Shown: positions 35,339 to 42,842 of the stretch, one piece after another | Layout of the letters: every line of letters starts with the position of its first letter | How positions within the stretch are numbered: position 1 is the first letter of the stretch | Virus record (IMG/VR): IMGVR_UViG_3300044837_000097 | Location: 18,716-82,715 of that record | Direction: 5' to 3' (one strand) | Length of the DNA stretch: 64,000 nucleotides | Source: a virus | The notes under the pieces: generated by a model | Databases searched by the model: none | What the model was told of the DNA's origin: nothing | Seen by the model: the letters and a program-made list of their open reading frames with translations, nothing else | Program-made: the position numbers and the translations under genes

Positions 35339-35823
35339 CAATGCACCGCCTCAAAATAGTTGTCAATCAGAACTTGCCGGAACGCGCCTTGCATATCGAG
35401 TTGAATCATGCACGAGCGCCAGTAGCGCCCGTGGTCGATGGGTTCCCCGTCCAAGGTGACATCCTCGCCCCACGTCTTGACGTGGCACATTTCGTGCAGC
35501 ATGGTGAGTTGTCCGGTTCGAGCGGCGACTACGGAGGTCTCATTGAAATGAATGATGAAGCTGCCGTCCGACATCTTCATCGTGCTGGCCATCCACTTCG
35601 GATTCGTCTCCAACATGTCGATGACCAGAACTTGAGGGAGTTTCTTTCCAAAGTATCCAACGTTATAGACCTCGTACAAACTTTGCATGTACGCAGCGTC
35701 CACTACTCCATTGGCGTTGGCTGTGGCCCGGACAGGAACGAGGTGTTCCTGCCCGCAGCCGAACAACCACGAACAAAGAACCGCCAGAGCTATCGTGAGC
35801 AGAACTTTTGTTCGAGTAGACAT
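35338..35823 (-). CDS. Lipoprotein with HExxH metalloprotease-like motif
   Basis: 161 residues from ATG 35823. The signal peptide VLLTIALAVLCSWLFGCG has a lipobox-like LFGC, so it is a likely lipoprotein. The body contains TMLHEMCHVKTW, an HExxH zinc-protease motif (SprT-like style), and further His residues. Could be an exported peptidase acting at the cell surface or during superinfection exclusion; both are speculative. An in-frame ORF extends upstream but overlaps the preceding gene. Confidence 0.65.
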   Translation of the reverse strand: MSTRTKVLLTIALAVLCSWLFGCGQEHLVPVRATANANGVVDAAYMQSLYEVYNVGYFGKKLPQVLVIDMLETNPKWMASTMKMSDGSFIIHFNETSVVAARTGQLTMLHEMCHVKTWGEDVTLDGEPIDHGRYWRSCMIQLDMQGAFRQVLIDNYFEAVH

Positions 35824-35824
35824 G

Positions 35825-36160
35825 TTAGTAGCGGCCTCCCGAGTTAGCCCAATACAGAACCTTTGAGCCGACTGGCAGGTGGCGGTTGGAACTGGTGGAC
35901 TGGATGAAGATTTCCCAGTCACCGTGGTCCCCCGGAGACAGTTTAATCGTGCCTTGCGTCGGCAAGCCGAGCAAGTCGCGAGCACTCTGTCCGGCGTAAA
36001 CTGCGCCGTCCCTGCGGTTGCGAATCACAATCAGCTTCGAGGCTTGAACGGCCTTCTCGGTCTTCACCAACTCGTAGAATGCGGAGCCGCGCTGATACGC
36101 CGTGCGCGTCTTCTTTTCCACAAACGGCCCGATTTCAACGACACGATACCCGTTACTCAA
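35825..36160 (-). CDS. Hypothetical protein (111 aa)
   Basis: Start placed at TTG 36160, with GGAG 8 nt upstream and overlap with the end of the small upstream ORF; a longer frame extends to 36250. Strand-rich, basic. Contains IVIRNRRDGAVYAGQSARD and KLSPGDHGDWEIF. Unknown. Confidence 0.5.
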   Translation of the reverse strand: MSNGYRVVEIGPFVEKKTRTAYQRGSAFYELVKTEKAVQASKLIVIRNRRDGAVYAGQSARDLLGLPTQGTIKLSPGDHGDWEIFIQSTSSNRHLPVGSKVLYWANSGGRY

Positions 36161-36302
36161 GGTTGTTTCTCCATGTGTTGAATTTTTCGTCGATACTGGC
36201 CCTCTCCGCTCGGATTTGTTCGATGCGCTCAACGATGCGCGCCGGGTCAACTTGTTGCTCCCCCGCCCGGAAGGGTATGGGAAGCAGAATTTTATTGTCC
36301 AA
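36153..36302 (-). CDS. Small helical protein (49 aa)
   Basis: TTG start at 36302 with GGAG upstream; reads MDNKILLPIPFRAGEQQVDP then a charged helix (VERIEQIRAERASIDEKF). Overlaps the next start. Found by reading between annotated frames; the coding pattern is convincing, the start less so. Confidence 0.5.
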   Translation of the reverse strand: MDNKILLPIPFRAGEQQVDPARIVERIEQIRAERASIDEKFNTWRNNLE

Positions 36303-36313
36303 AGTGGACTCCG

Positions 36314-36679
36314 TTAAGGAACCAGAGGGCCAGAATCATCAGCGCCAGCAAGGACATCCCCACCGTCGTCGTTATCAGTCTCGCCATCCTCGTCCAATCG
36401 AATGATGTCTGCATGTTCATACAGGTTACCCTCGCCCGTTGTAATTGTCAAGTCCAAAACCGTGCCCAGTTGAATCTCTGGGTTCGACAAGATGTCGGAG
36501 TCGGCGGGCAGGACCGTGCCCACTGGCTTGATAAGAATCTCTTCGTACGTATCCGGGTGCTGGCGCAGAACTTCCGCCTCCACCACATTGTAGCGGTTCG
36601 GGAGCGTCTCGTCCGGCTTCAAAACCACGCGGGCGTTTTTGATGGTGTGCCCGTGACCGGGGATGTATCCGACTATCAC
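36314..36679 (-). CDS. Hypothetical acidic-tailed protein (121 aa)
   Basis: A strand-rich body and a strongly acidic C-terminus (DEDGETDNDDGGD), as in some DNA-mimic or assembly proteins. Family not recognised. A promoter-like sequence lies inside it (36423-36451). Confidence 0.65.
   Translation of the reverse strand: MIVGYIPGHGHTIKNARVVLKPDETLPNRYNVVEAEVLRQHPDTYEEILIKPVGTVLPADSDILSNPEIQLGTVLDLTITTGEGNLYEHADIIRLDEDGETDNDDGGDVLAGADDSGPLVP
36423..36451 (-). promoter_or_regulatory. Possible internal promoter
   Basis: On the - strand: TTGACA, 17-nt spacer, TAACCT, the same -10 as the promoter at 43547. It lies inside a coding region and would serve the genes at 36302 and beyond. Lower confidence because of the coding context. 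Confidence 0.4.
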
Positions 36680-36864
36680 TCGCTCACCGTCACGATGAGC
36701 TTGTCCGATAAATTGTAAGGAACCGAAACCTGTTCAAAAATCTCCGCGAGCCATCGAGTCTTCTCGCCCGTTTGCAGGATGGTGATGTCGTAGAAGCCAC
36801 CGCCCTCGGACTTGGTGGCCTCCACGACAATCCCGTTGATAAGATATTTGGCCGGGTTGTTCAT
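36676..36864 (-). CDS. Small hypothetical protein (62 aa)
   Basis: ATG directly follows the stop of the SPFH-like tail frame (TAA ATG). Beta-rich (YLINGIVVEATKSEGGGFYDI), no known domain. Its stop overlaps the next start. Confidence 0.65.
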   Translation of the reverse strand: MNNPAKYLINGIVVEATKSEGGGFYDITILQTGEKTRWLAEIFEQVSVPYNLSDKLIVTVSE

Positions 36865-37195
36865 TTATTCGTTGTCCTTCTTCTCGTCTTGCGCCTGTTT
36901 TTCTTTGCGTTCATGGATAGCATTACGGACTTCCACGGCCTTTGCTTCGCGCCGACATCAAGTCGAGATTAGCAAGAAAACCCCCGCCTGCTCCATCGAC
37001 CATCATAGTTGGGAGTTCGCCATCCCATTTGTCGTGCATCAACTCGATGGTGCGGAGTTGTAGCAGTTCGGGCGTGATGTTCCCGACCTGTAAACGCTGC
37101 GCTTCTGCTTTCGCCTTCGCGACGATGAGGTTAGATTCCGCCTCGCCTTTCGCATTTGCAATACGCGCATTGGCTTCGCCTTCCGCCTTGGCCGC
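36865..37195 (-). pseudogene. SPFH/prohibitin-like C-terminal remnant
   Basis: Directly downstream and in frame with the amber stop of the 110-aa ORF comes EGEANARIANAKGEAESNL, then ITPELLQLRTIE, KWDGELPTMMVDG and FLANLDL: the C-terminal coiled coil and end of SPFH/prohibitin-type membrane-associated proteins. That frame stops at 36923. In another frame REAKAVEVRNAIHERKEKQ continues to a stop at 36865, abutting the next gene's ATG, so a one-base shift probably broke the gene. The N-terminal SPFH domain is missing. Confidence 0.6.
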
Positions 37196-37528
37196 CTACT
37201 TCCCTGACTTAGCCCATTGGATAAGCGCACGACGGCTGTCACCGACGAAACGCATACACCCAATCTGAATAAACTTTTTCCTGCGCTGGGTCGTGCCGTG
37301 CGTGATGGCGCATGGAAAATCGGGGTCAGAAGAAATTTTGAGTTTGCGGCTCAAGGGGCCGTTCAACCCAACCATGATGGTTGGAAGATTAGATTTTAGC
37401 GCCGCCTTCAACGCGGAGCGATACAAAAACCAAGACATCAGGGAGTTCTCAATCATCACCTCGTCTAGGAGGGTGAAGGAGTTCGAATACTGACTAGATG
37501 GTCGGATGGTTTTCTTCATGTTAATCAC
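37196..37528 (-). CDS. Hypothetical protein (110 aa)
   Basis: GTG start at 37528 with AAAGGA upstream (an ATG three codons later is the alternative), about 50 nt after a promoter. Basic, with no domain recognised. Its TAG stop is followed in frame by the SPFH-like remnant, so it may be the 5' part of a fusion cut by a nonsense change, or an independent gene. Confidence 0.55.
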   Translation of the reverse strand: MINMKKTIRPSSQYSNSFTLLDEVMIENSLMSWFLYRSALKAALKSNLPTIMVGLNGPLSRKLKISSDPDFPCAITHGTTQRRKKFIQIGCMRFVGDSRRALIQWAKSGK

Positions 37529-37578
37529 TCAATCCTTTCACGCAGACAAGCTGCTTAATTTTCACTAACAACGAACAA

Positions 37579-37607
37579 AGTGTACTAAACCACATTCGAA
37601 ATGTCAA
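37579..37607 (-). promoter_or_regulatory. Sigma70-like promoter
   Basis: On the - strand: TTGACA, 17-nt spacer, TACACT. It lies in the 160-nt gap between genes and reads towards the 110-aa gene. One of the best matches in the window. The gap upstream to 37690 shows no gene. Confidence 0.75.
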
Positions 37608-37690
37608 GAACAAAATTTGCGGGTCGCCACCCAGCACGACCCAGCCAATAAGGGCCGGGATTCCGTGCTGAGGACAGAATAGTTCCCACA

Positions 37691-38059
37691 TTAACGCACG
37701 TAGCAGGACAGCTTGGCGAAGGGGTTTTCCTTCGTTTTGGTGTCAGCCAGCACGATGCTGAGGACGGTGCCGAACGCGATGGTCAATCCCGGCTGAGGCT
37801 CATACAAGCCTTTGCCGATTTTGACGTGCTCTTTGCGGACCAGCGTGCGCTCGATTTCCGCCGCCAATTGACGATGCGACATGTGCGGTACGCGGGCCTC
37901 GAAGGTGGCAACGCGCTCCGCTTCTACCTTCTTCTCGGCTTCCGCCTTTGCGATTGCTGCCGCTAAAGCCGCCTTATCTTCTGCCGACATCGTTTGCACA
38001 GGCGCTGGCTTGCGGTGACGCTTCTGATTCGGATTGTGTTTACCCTTTGATTCGGCCAT
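37691..38059 (-). CDS. Hypothetical basic/helical protein (122 aa)
   Basis: A basic N-terminus (KGKHNPNQKRHRKPAP), an Ala/Glu/Lys helix (ALAAAIAKAEAEKKVEAERV) and a strand-rich C-terminus (GLTIAFGTVLSIVLADTKT). No family recognised. GAGAGG lies upstream of the ATG. Confidence 0.62.
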   Translation of the reverse strand: MAESKGKHNPNQKRHRKPAPVQTMSAEDKAALAAAIAKAEAEKKVEAERVATFEARVPHMSHRQLAAEIERTLVRKEHVKIGKGLYEPQPGLTIAFGTVLSIVLADTKTKENPFAKLSCYVR

Positions 38060-38099
38060 CGTTAATCACCTCTCTGAATTTTCCATCCTTGTCGCTCAT
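38040..38099 (-). CDS. Possible leader ORF (19 aa), doubtful
   Basis: ATG 38099 preceded by GGGGGAG, a very strong ribosome site; reads MSDKDGKFREVINDGRIKG and ends inside the next gene. May be a translational leader for the 122-aa gene. Confidence 0.3.
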   Translation of the reverse strand: MSDKDGKFREVINDGRIKG

Positions 38100-38141
38100 G
38101 CTAGTACTCCCCCGTCTAAGATAACTTCTTGAAATTTTCTT

Positions 38142-38573
38142 TTACTTCTCTTGCGCAGGCGGATTTTGTACATAATCCCAAAAAGGCTTACACTGTCTCA
38201 AAAGAGTAGGACGTTTCTCTAATGCGCCCAAGGTCACATTACACAGTGTGCACAAAATCCCGCGAACTTTCCTTCCTTTGTGGTCAACATTCGGTGTAGA
38301 CCACCGGCCATCAAACTTTTTAATTTTACAAATCGCACATCTGTTTCTCTGTTTTTGAAAAAGTCTTCTATAGCAGGCAAGCGAAAGTCCGTATTTTGAG
38401 AGAAGCCAATTCGCTCTCTTTATTTTCTTTCCCGCCCCCTTATACCATCGACGCTGCGCCGCAAGAACTTTCTTTGCAAACTTTCGACGATATGCTCGCC
38501 CTCGTTTCAATAATCTTTTCCGATTCTTTTGGTAATATTTTCTGTCATAATTCGCTCTTTTTGAGTTTCCCAT
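38142..38573 (-). CDS. Endonuclease VII-like free-standing nuclease
   Basis: 143 residues. A Lys/Arg/Tyr-rich helical N-terminus is followed by CAICKIKKF near 79, VDHKGRK near 97 and GILCTLCNVTLGALEKRP near 104-121, the zinc-bound His-Asn core of the endonuclease VII/HNH type. It is a second copy of the type seen at 5667, but diverged. AT-rich compared with flanking genes, typical of a mobile nuclease. Its 5' end overlaps the zinc-finger gene. Confidence 0.82.
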   Translation of the reverse strand: MGNSKRANYDRKYYQKNRKRLLKRGRAYRRKFAKKVLAAQRRWYKGAGKKIKRANWLLSKYGLSLACYRRLFQKQRNRCAICKIKKFDGRWSTPNVDHKGRKVRGILCTLCNVTLGALEKRPTLLRQCKPFWDYVQNPPAQEK

Positions 38574-38739
38574 CTAAAATAACCTCGGCGAACTTTCCGC
38601 TTTTGCACTTCCACATCCACTTCCCGGCGTCCTCGAAATACACCGCCTTGTGGCGGCACACGTAGCAACCGCCGCAGCGGGAGCAGATGAAAACCTTGTC
38701 TCCCACTGCATTGGTCAGTTGACAATTATGCCTCGACAT
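38545..38739 (-). CDS. Small zinc-finger protein (64 aa)
   Basis: Start placed at ATG 38739 (an upstream start near 38763 is possible). Contains CSRCGGCYVCRHK, a tight cluster of Cys/His likely to bind zinc, then a Trp-rich strand region. Unknown role. Confidence 0.55.
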   Translation of the reverse strand: MSRHNCQLTNAVGDKVFICSRCGGCYVCRHKAVYFEDAGKWMWKCKSGKFAEVILDGKLKKSEL

Positions 38740-38769
38740 CGAACTGTGCGTCACTCCTGTCAATAAGCC

Positions 38770-39093
38770 TCATACGTCCCTTCCCTCTCTCCACACAGTG
38801 AGGTGTGGCTCAACTCGGATTCCGATAGTGCCGAGTTTTTGGATGTGCTCCCCGATTGTCGGGCACGAGGAGTTGAACGCCCTTGCAATTTTCATATCGT
38901 GAGTGAAGATTGGTCGGCCTGACGGCTTGAAACCGTAAAAGTACGGCGGGGTCGCCTTTTGTTTCAACAGCACAAGGTCGGTGATTGCCAAAGCCGAGAC
39001 CTCAATTTTCTCTTCGGCGTAGTGAGGATTTCCTTTCCCCAACTGTGCGAGAAATTTCGCCGCCGCTGTGTGTACATCATCTTGATACATCAC
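38770..39093 (-). CDS. Hypothetical protein (107 aa)
   Basis: GTG ATG at the start; GAAAGGAAC upstream favours the ATG at 39090. Mixed fold with YFYGFKPSGRPIFTHDMKIA, like short phage proteins of unknown function. No domain named. Confidence 0.62.
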   Translation of the reverse strand: MMYQDDVHTAAAKFLAQLGKGNPHYAEEKIEVSALAITDLVLLKQKATPPYFYGFKPSGRPIFTHDMKIARAFNSSCPTIGEHIQKLGTIGIRVEPHLTVWREGRDV

Positions 39094-39148
39094 GTTCCTT
39101 TCGCTTGATAAGATGGGGGTCTTTCGACCCCCTTGAATCGGGACCCGG

Positions 39149-39826
39149 TTACTTGCCGCTAATGCACTCTTCCAAAGTGACGCCCGACTTTGCCACTTCT
39201 GGCAGAGCTAGGATGACCTTGCAAGCTGCGACTTTGGAGCCGATGGCTGCCAGCAAACGCGCATCTTCGCGCGCTTCGCAACCCTTATCAATCTTGCCGC
39301 CGCCGAGCGAGAAGCCGAAACCCGCCGCTTGGCCTGCGCCGCTGTACGACTTGAAACATGGAACCGTGGGGAATGTTTCCGGGGCAATCGCGCTGGCGGT
39401 CTGACGCACGTCTTGGAATGAGGTGCTTTGTGCGTTCGACTGCGGGCCGTTCGATGCCGAGGAATTGGAAGTGCTGGAAGCAGAGCCACCGTTCGCCGTC
39501 TGGGACTGGGACGCGTTCGAATTGCTCTTGACGGTATTCGAGTTCGTATTCTCATTCGCGTTGGCGTTCACGTTCGTGTTGTGGACGTTGGTCTTCACGC
39601 TGTTGAGAACCGAGGTGAGATTATCGTTGGTCACATTGACCGTGCTGGAGCCGCCGTTCGCAGTTCCACCAGTGCCGCCGCTTCCACCGTTACCGCCCGG
39701 ATTGCCGCCGTTCTTCTGACAGGACGGAGTGCCCTTGCCCTTGTCCTTGCCGTTACCACAGTCATTCGCGAGCGTGAAGCTGGCGAGACCGAGGGTGAGC
39801 AAGGCTACCAAAAATGCCTTTGTCAT
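39149..39826 (-). CDS. Secreted Asn/Ser/Gly-rich protein
   Basis: 225 residues from ATG 39826 (GGGAG upstream). A clear signal peptide (AFLVALLTLGLASFTLA, cut before NDCG), then a Gly/Asn/Ser/Thr low-complexity stretch with alternating Asn/Thr/Val repeats (about residues 30-140). The compact C-terminal domain has Cys in PCFKSYSG, KGCEAR, AACKV and EECI. The product is likely exported to the periplasm or cell surface. A promoter lies just upstream. Function unknown; surface shielding or envelope modification are guesses. Confidence 0.7.
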   Translation of the reverse strand: MTKAFLVALLTLGLASFTLANDCGNGKDKGKGTPSCQKNGGNPGGNGGSGGTGGTANGGSSTVNVTNDNLTSVLNSVKTNVHNTNVNANANENTNSNTVKSNSNASQSQTANGGSASSTSNSSASNGPQSNAQSTSFQDVRQTASAIAPETFPTVPCFKSYSGAGQAAGFGFSLGGGKIDKGCEAREDARLLAAIGSKVAACKVILALPEVAKSGVTLEECISGK

Positions 39827-39892
39827 AATTTCTCCCATTAATCCTGCCACACGTCGTGCTGTACGGTCAGGTGGTCGTTCTTGTTATTGTGG

Positions 39893-39921
39893 AGATTAAC
39901 AAACATCGTCGGCATTGTCAA
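39893..39921 (-). promoter_or_regulatory. Sigma70-like promoter of secreted-protein gene
   Basis: On the - strand: TTGACA, 17-nt spacer, TAATCT, 67 nt upstream of the ATG of the secreted Asn/Ser-rich protein. It overlaps the 3' end of the preceding gene. Confidence 0.65.
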
Positions 39922-40441
39922 GCACATTTTTCCAGCACCACATACAGACCTTAGGTCCTGTCGGACTATACTCGTACTCAAATAGATACTCTTTACAAAC
40001 AACACAGCGTTCCGTTGGAATAATCTTGACCTTGTCGTAAGAAGAGACTGGGGGCGCAGGTTTAGGCAAGACCCGGCAACAAACGAAGCCAAGGACCTCG
40101 TCCATGTATTCGTCCGGCTTCATCGTGTCCTGCTTGTCGAGTTTCAGTTTCTTCTTGAGTTCTTTCGTGTGGGCGGCGAGTTGCGCTTTGGTCGCGACGT
40201 TTCTGTCTTCGACCTCTTTCAGTCGAGTGTACTCGGCGCGCGCCTCCGGGGAGATAGTAAGGACAGGAGGCTTGTCCTCACGTAACTTGGTGAGCGGTGC
40301 TGCCTTAATGGAATACCAGACCCACGACGGCGGACCAGTGGTCTTAAATCCAGCGGCCTTCGTCAGCGGTTGTTCGATTCTAAAATCGGTCCCAAACTCC
40401 GCTTCAAAGCGTCGTAGGTCCGGGTTCCATCGTAGATTCAT
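39896..40441 (-). CDS. Hypothetical protein with C-terminal zinc ribbon (181 aa)
   Basis: Helical middle (ARAEYTRLKEVEDRNVATKA) and a C-terminal CVVCKEYLFEYEYSPTGPKV plus CMWC, a four-Cys zinc ribbon. Likely nucleic-acid or protein binding; no named family. Overlaps the next promoter. Confidence 0.62.
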   Translation of the reverse strand: MNLRWNPDLRRFEAEFGTDFRIEQPLTKAAGFKTTGPPSWVWYSIKAAPLTKLREDKPPVLTISPEARAEYTRLKEVEDRNVATKAQLAAHTKELKKKLKLDKQDTMKPDEYMDEVLGFVCCRVLPKPAPPVSSYDKVKIIPTERCVVCKEYLFEYEYSPTGPKVCMWCWKNVLDNADDVC

Positions 40442-40710
40442 TACGTGTCGAGAATGCTTCCAATCTGTTCCAGTTTTTGTTCCACGGGCGTGCGAGTCAG
40501 CGCCTTGATAACGGCCAGCTTCTCTTCCATTTCAGTGAGTTTCAAACTGTCCTTCACAAGCGAATCAATGTCACCGTTTAGCGCCGACCACATCTCTTTC
40601 CACTGTCCGTACACGACCTGCTCTTGCTCATCCTTCGGTTCCAGTTGTTCAATCTGGTTGGTTATCCAGCCTTGTGCGAACGATACGCGTTCCAAATCAT
40701 CCATCTTCAT
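40441..40710 (-). CDS. Hypothetical helical protein (89 aa)
   Basis: Acidic, all-helical, Glu/Gln/Lys-rich. Directly coupled to the neighbours by stop/start overlap. Unknown. Confidence 0.62.
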   Translation of the reverse strand: MKMDDLERVSFAQGWITNQIEQLEPKDEQEQVVYGQWKEMWSALNGDIDSLVKDSLKLTEMEEKLAVIKALTRTPVEQKLEQIGSILDT

Positions 40711-41072
40711 AATCCCATCCTGTTGCGACGGCCCTTGTCGTCGTCTTTTTCTCTGTCTTTCTCATCCAGATTGCGGAAATAATTCCGGTCTGCCAGCGAG
40801 TAGTTGATGTACAACGAGTGGAACATCACGTAACACACGTCGCAAATCGAGTGCGCTTTGAAGGTCAACGCCAGCGTGCCTTCGCAGCGGCAGAATCCGT
40901 CCTTGCAACCCAAAGCAATCTCTTTGTACTCATTATCGGAGAGCGTGATGTTGCAAATATCGCAGCGATTTTTCAGCTTGCGGCGCAAAAGGTCCCACTG
41001 CCACACATTCTTGAAAACCGTGAGAGGAGTCTCGGGATGTTTCAACCCGTGAATCCAGTTCGCAATGTTCAC
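40707..41072 (-). CDS. Hypothetical Cys-rich zinc-binding protein (121 aa)
   Basis: CDICNITL, GCKDGFCRCEG and ICDVCYV give two likely zinc sites, followed by a very charged C-terminus (DEKDREKDDDKGRRNR). ATGA overlap at its 3' end; 4-nt overlap with the endolysin gene upstream. No family recognised. Confidence 0.65.
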   Translation of the reverse strand: MNIANWIHGLKHPETPLTVFKNVWQWDLLRRKLKNRCDICNITLSDNEYKEIALGCKDGFCRCEGTLALTFKAHSICDVCYVMFHSLYINYSLADRNYFRNLDEKDREKDDDKGRRNRMGL

Positions 41073-41575
41073 GATTGAATCCTACTTGTCCACCCATGCA
41101 GGAACTCCACGTCTTGCGGGTTGCGGTTTACCACATCCATGCAGTGATTGATGAGCACCACGCGATACGCATTGATATTGCCGTGGTCGTTCATTGCTGC
41201 CAGCGTGTTTGGTCCGAAAACTCCGTCCGAGACCACGCTGATACCTTGAGACAGAGAGACCTGCAACAGCTTTACCGCCGTCTTCACGCCGAACAGCACG
41301 CCCATGTCAAATAGTTTCTCGGCCAGCGCTTGGTCGTTAATCTGTGAGTACAGCGGCTTAACATAATGTTCACGATAGTAGGCGATAGCTTGTTCTTCTG
41401 TGAGATTTTCGATATCAGTTCCGGGCATATCAAGCGCGGTTATTCCATACTTCGTACCGATTAAATCACCCTCTCCTACCACGCCCAGAGACCAATTAGC
41501 GCGGTCATTCAGGTTCTTTTGAAAACCGCCCTCGTGTTGAAGAGTCAGTTTTATCGCTTTATTCATGTCCGCCAT
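41069..41575 (-). CDS. Endolysin, GH108-type N-acetylmuramidase
   Basis: 168 residues. AIKLTLQHEGGFQKN at the start carries the catalytic Glu15 (EGG motif) of glycosyl hydrolase family 108. KYGITALDM follows, then FDMGVLFG and a C-terminal peptidoglycan-binding-like segment (DGVFGPNTLAAMN). No signal peptide, so it needs a holin for release. It would cut the glycan strands of the host wall at the end of infection. Confidence 0.88.
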   Translation of the reverse strand: MADMNKAIKLTLQHEGGFQKNLNDRANWSLGVVGEGDLIGTKYGITALDMPGTDIENLTEEQAIAYYREHYVKPLYSQINDQALAEKLFDMGVLFGVKTAVKLLQVSLSQGISVVSDGVFGPNTLAAMNDHGNINAYRVVLINHCMDVVNRNPQDVEFLHGWTSRIQS

Positions 41576-41587
41576 GTGTTTCCTCTC

Positions 41588-41719
41588 CTAATTTGAACAC
41601 CCCTCTACTTTGCAAAGATAGTTACGCTTGTTCTGAGAATCTGAATACCCTCTATACCCTAAAGAAGACTCTGTCTGAATTAAATATTTCAAAGTCTTGA
41701 AAATTTTATCGGCGCGCAT
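41588..41719 (-). CDS. Small ORF (43 aa)
   Basis: ATG at 41719 reads MRADKIFKTLKYLIQTESSL and ends YLCKVEGCSN. It fills the gap between the endolysin and glycosyltransferase genes. The ribosome site is weak. A TTCAAAAG/CTTTTGAA inverted repeat (about 41720-41747) overlaps the end of the upstream gene and may act as a terminator. Confidence 0.42.
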   Translation of the reverse strand: MRADKIFKTLKYLIQTESSLGYRGYSDSQNKRNYLCKVEGCSN

Positions 41720-41732
41720 TTTCAAAAGCCCG

Positions 41733-42842
41733 CTAGCGCCTTTTGAATAGCGATTTTACTATCTGCCATAGTCCTTTCTCCTCGCAACTGTCATTCTCTA
41801 CCGCGTGAAAGAATCCTTCCCACACCGACAAACCCCAAGCGTCGTGCGCCTTCAACGCGCTAATTCCTAACTGGCGCGTCTCGTCTTGACGTAGCAGACT
41901 CAACCCGACGTGCGCGACTTCCTTCGCGTTGTCCGGGTCCGCCGTCCACAAAAACGGTGCCCATGAGATTGCAGGCGAGACCACCGAGGGCACACCGGCG
42001 TTGATGCCATCCGCCGTAATCATGTTGAATGACTCAGTGTATGAGACCTGTATGAGCAAATCCATGCTGCCGACGACTTCAATGAAGTCGTCCCAATAGC
42101 GCCACGGATGGCGAATGAGCGTAACGCCGGACTCTTCCAGCATCTGCTCAATGGCAAGAGACGTGAAGTTTCCGCCCTCTTCGCCCCCAACTGACATGTG
42201 AAACTCGACGGGCACTTTCAAGTGGCGTTGAATCGAAACCGCTGCCGCAGCCGCCGTCATGAAATTCTTCTGAGGACGCACGGCACCGAACGCCCCAATC
42301 TTAATTGTCTGAGTCGGCAGACCGTCCTTCGGCACTGGCGCTGGCTTCATCTTGGTGCGCGCCAACGGATACAGGTTCGGTAACAGGACCGCATCGCGAT
42401 GGAAGGTCTCGCGGAGCCACTCCACAAAACGCTCCGAATTGCCACCCACGGAAAGATTCGAGTGTTCTTGGGATAGGTGAATGTACTGGCGCAGCAAACG
42501 AACGCCTTCAAAATCGGCCTGCAAGAATCCCACATTCGAGTGAGACAAGACGACGAAGTGGATATACGGGAAATGCTCCAAGAGTGAACGCAAGTCGTGA
42601 ACGCTCAACCACGGCGCGGAGATAATGACGTGCGTCAATGGCTCCCCGTGTTCTTCTTTGTAGCCGTCGATGGCGTAAACCAAATCGATGTTATGTCGAA
42701 CCGGGAAAACCGTTACGTCGATTCCCGCTTCCTTCAAAACTTCTGCCGTCGCGAACCCGGCCACGTTCAACCCTGTGCAAGAGGAGCGCAGCCAAGCTGC
42801 GAAGTCCTTGAATGCGAGTGCTACTCGTACTTTACGCTTCAT
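41733..42842 (-). CDS. GT-B-type glycosyltransferase (GT4-like)
   Basis: 369 residues. An N-terminal Rossmann half (SSCTGLNVAGFATAEVLKEAG) and a C-terminal half with IGAFGAVRPQKNF and ESFNMITADGINAGVPSVVS, the region that binds the nucleotide-sugar and carries the E-x7-E-like motif of GT4 enzymes. Retaining transfer of a sugar to an unknown acceptor. Clustered with two more glycosyltransferases. Confidence 0.8.
   Translation of the reverse strand: MKRKVRVALAFKDFAAWLRSSCTGLNVAGFATAEVLKEAGIDVTVFPVRHNIDLVYAIDGYKEEHGEPLTHVIISAPWLSVHDLRSLLEHFPYIHFVVLSHSNVGFLQADFEGVRLLRQYIHLSQEHSNLSVGGNSERFVEWLRETFHRDAVLLPNLYPLARTKMKPAPVPKDGLPTQTIKIGAFGAVRPQKNFMTAAAAAVSIQRHLKVPVEFHMSVGGEEGGNFTSLAIEQMLEESGVTLIRHPWRYWDDFIEVVGSMDLLIQVSYTESFNMITADGINAGVPSVVSPAISWAPFLWTADPDNAKEVAHVGLSLLRQDETRQLGISALKAHDAWGLSVWEGFFHAVENDSCEEKGLWQIVKSLFKRR

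Noticed and set aside
37612-37690. Candidate attP or repeat region beside the promoter gap
   Set aside because: No tRNA-like segment or direct repeat could be seen; only the promoter is supported.
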